DNA from: CAWHOW01 sp050013795
GTDB taxonomy: Bacteria; Bacteroidota; Bacteroidia; Bacteroidales; CG2-30-32-10
Assembly: GCA_050013795.1 (NCBI GenBank)
Contig: JBEKEO010000185.1
Span: 1-6,374 of the forward strand
Direction: 5' to 3'
DNA length: 6,374 bases
This document shows, piece by piece, positions 6,287 through 6,374 of this stretch (position 1 is its first letter; every line of letters begins with the position of its first letter). The notes under the pieces are model-generated. The model saw nothing but the letters and a program-made list of their open reading frames with translations. It was not told the origin of the DNA and searched no databases. A program made the position numbers and the translations under genes.

Positions 6287-6374
6287 ATGAAAAAAATTGC
6301 TGACTCGGAACTGATACTTAATCAAAATGGCAGTGTATATCATTTAAATCTTCGACCGGAAAATATTTCTGATA
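6287..6374 (+). CDS. Nucleoside phosphorylase, N-terminal fragment (3' end cut by window edge)
   Basis: The frame starts with ATG at 6287 and encodes 29 complete codons before the right edge. The peptide MKKIADSELILNQNGSVYH, followed by LNLRPENISD, matches what I recall of the N-terminus of Bacteroidota nucleoside phosphorylases (uridine phosphorylase-like, PNP/UDP family), where the next segment is normally the phosphate-binding VGDPxR loop, here beyond the edge. These enzymes split nucleosides with phosphate into a free base and (deoxy)ribose-1-phosphate for salvage. The choice among uridine, purine or other substrates cannot be made from this fragment. A good promoter lies upstream; there is no Shine-Dalgarno sequence, only an AT-rich leader. 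Confidence 0.75.
   Translation, partial: MKKIADSELILNQNGSVYHLNLRPENISD

Overview
The window looks like chromosomal DNA of a member of the Bacteroidota. The DNA is AT-rich. Upstream regions mostly lack Shine-Dalgarno sequences and are A-rich just before the ATG. Promoter-like sites fit the Bacteroidota pattern (a -7 box TAnnTTTG with a weak TTG/TTTG near -33), and the protein families are typical of the phylum. Genus cannot be told from the sequence. No stretch over 300 bases lacks a gene, and I see no rRNA, tRNA, CRISPR array, insertion sequence or other mobile element.

Left part (1-2289): two divergent genes for exported proteins share a 124-base intergenic region. On the minus strand, running off the left edge, is a secreted protein of an unnamed Bacteroidota family with a helical, probably coiled-coil C-terminal part. 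On the plus strand is a DUF4140/DUF4139 (MuiA-like) secreted protein, also with a coiled-coil middle. A perfect 17-bp hairpin with T-tracts on both strands (2301-2338) separates this gene from the convergent minus-strand cluster.

Central and right part (2352-6175): five minus-strand genes lie close together in the order tandem-domain universal stress protein, DUF2520 Rossmann protein, KdsC-like HAD phosphatase, UbiA-type prenyltransferase, Maf nucleotide pyrophosphatase. The gaps are 33 bases, a 4-base ATGA overlap, 44 bases and 43 bases, so at least the last four are probably one operon ending at the shared terminator. The DUF2520-KdsC-UbiA-Maf order matches my recollection of Bacteroidota genomes. 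The individual functions (reductase-like, sugar-phosphate phosphatase, lipid prenylation, nucleotide clean-up) do not form an obvious pathway.

Right edge (6287-6374): the start of a plus-strand nucleoside phosphorylase gene, divergent from the stress-protein gene and preceded by a good Bacteroidota-type promoter.

Overall this is mostly ordinary core-genome content. The points most worth following up are the UbiA enzyme, whose family is linked to archaeal-type ether lipids in this phylum, the coupled DUF2520/HAD pair, and the uncharacterised secreted pair on the left. I found no evidence of a wholly new system.
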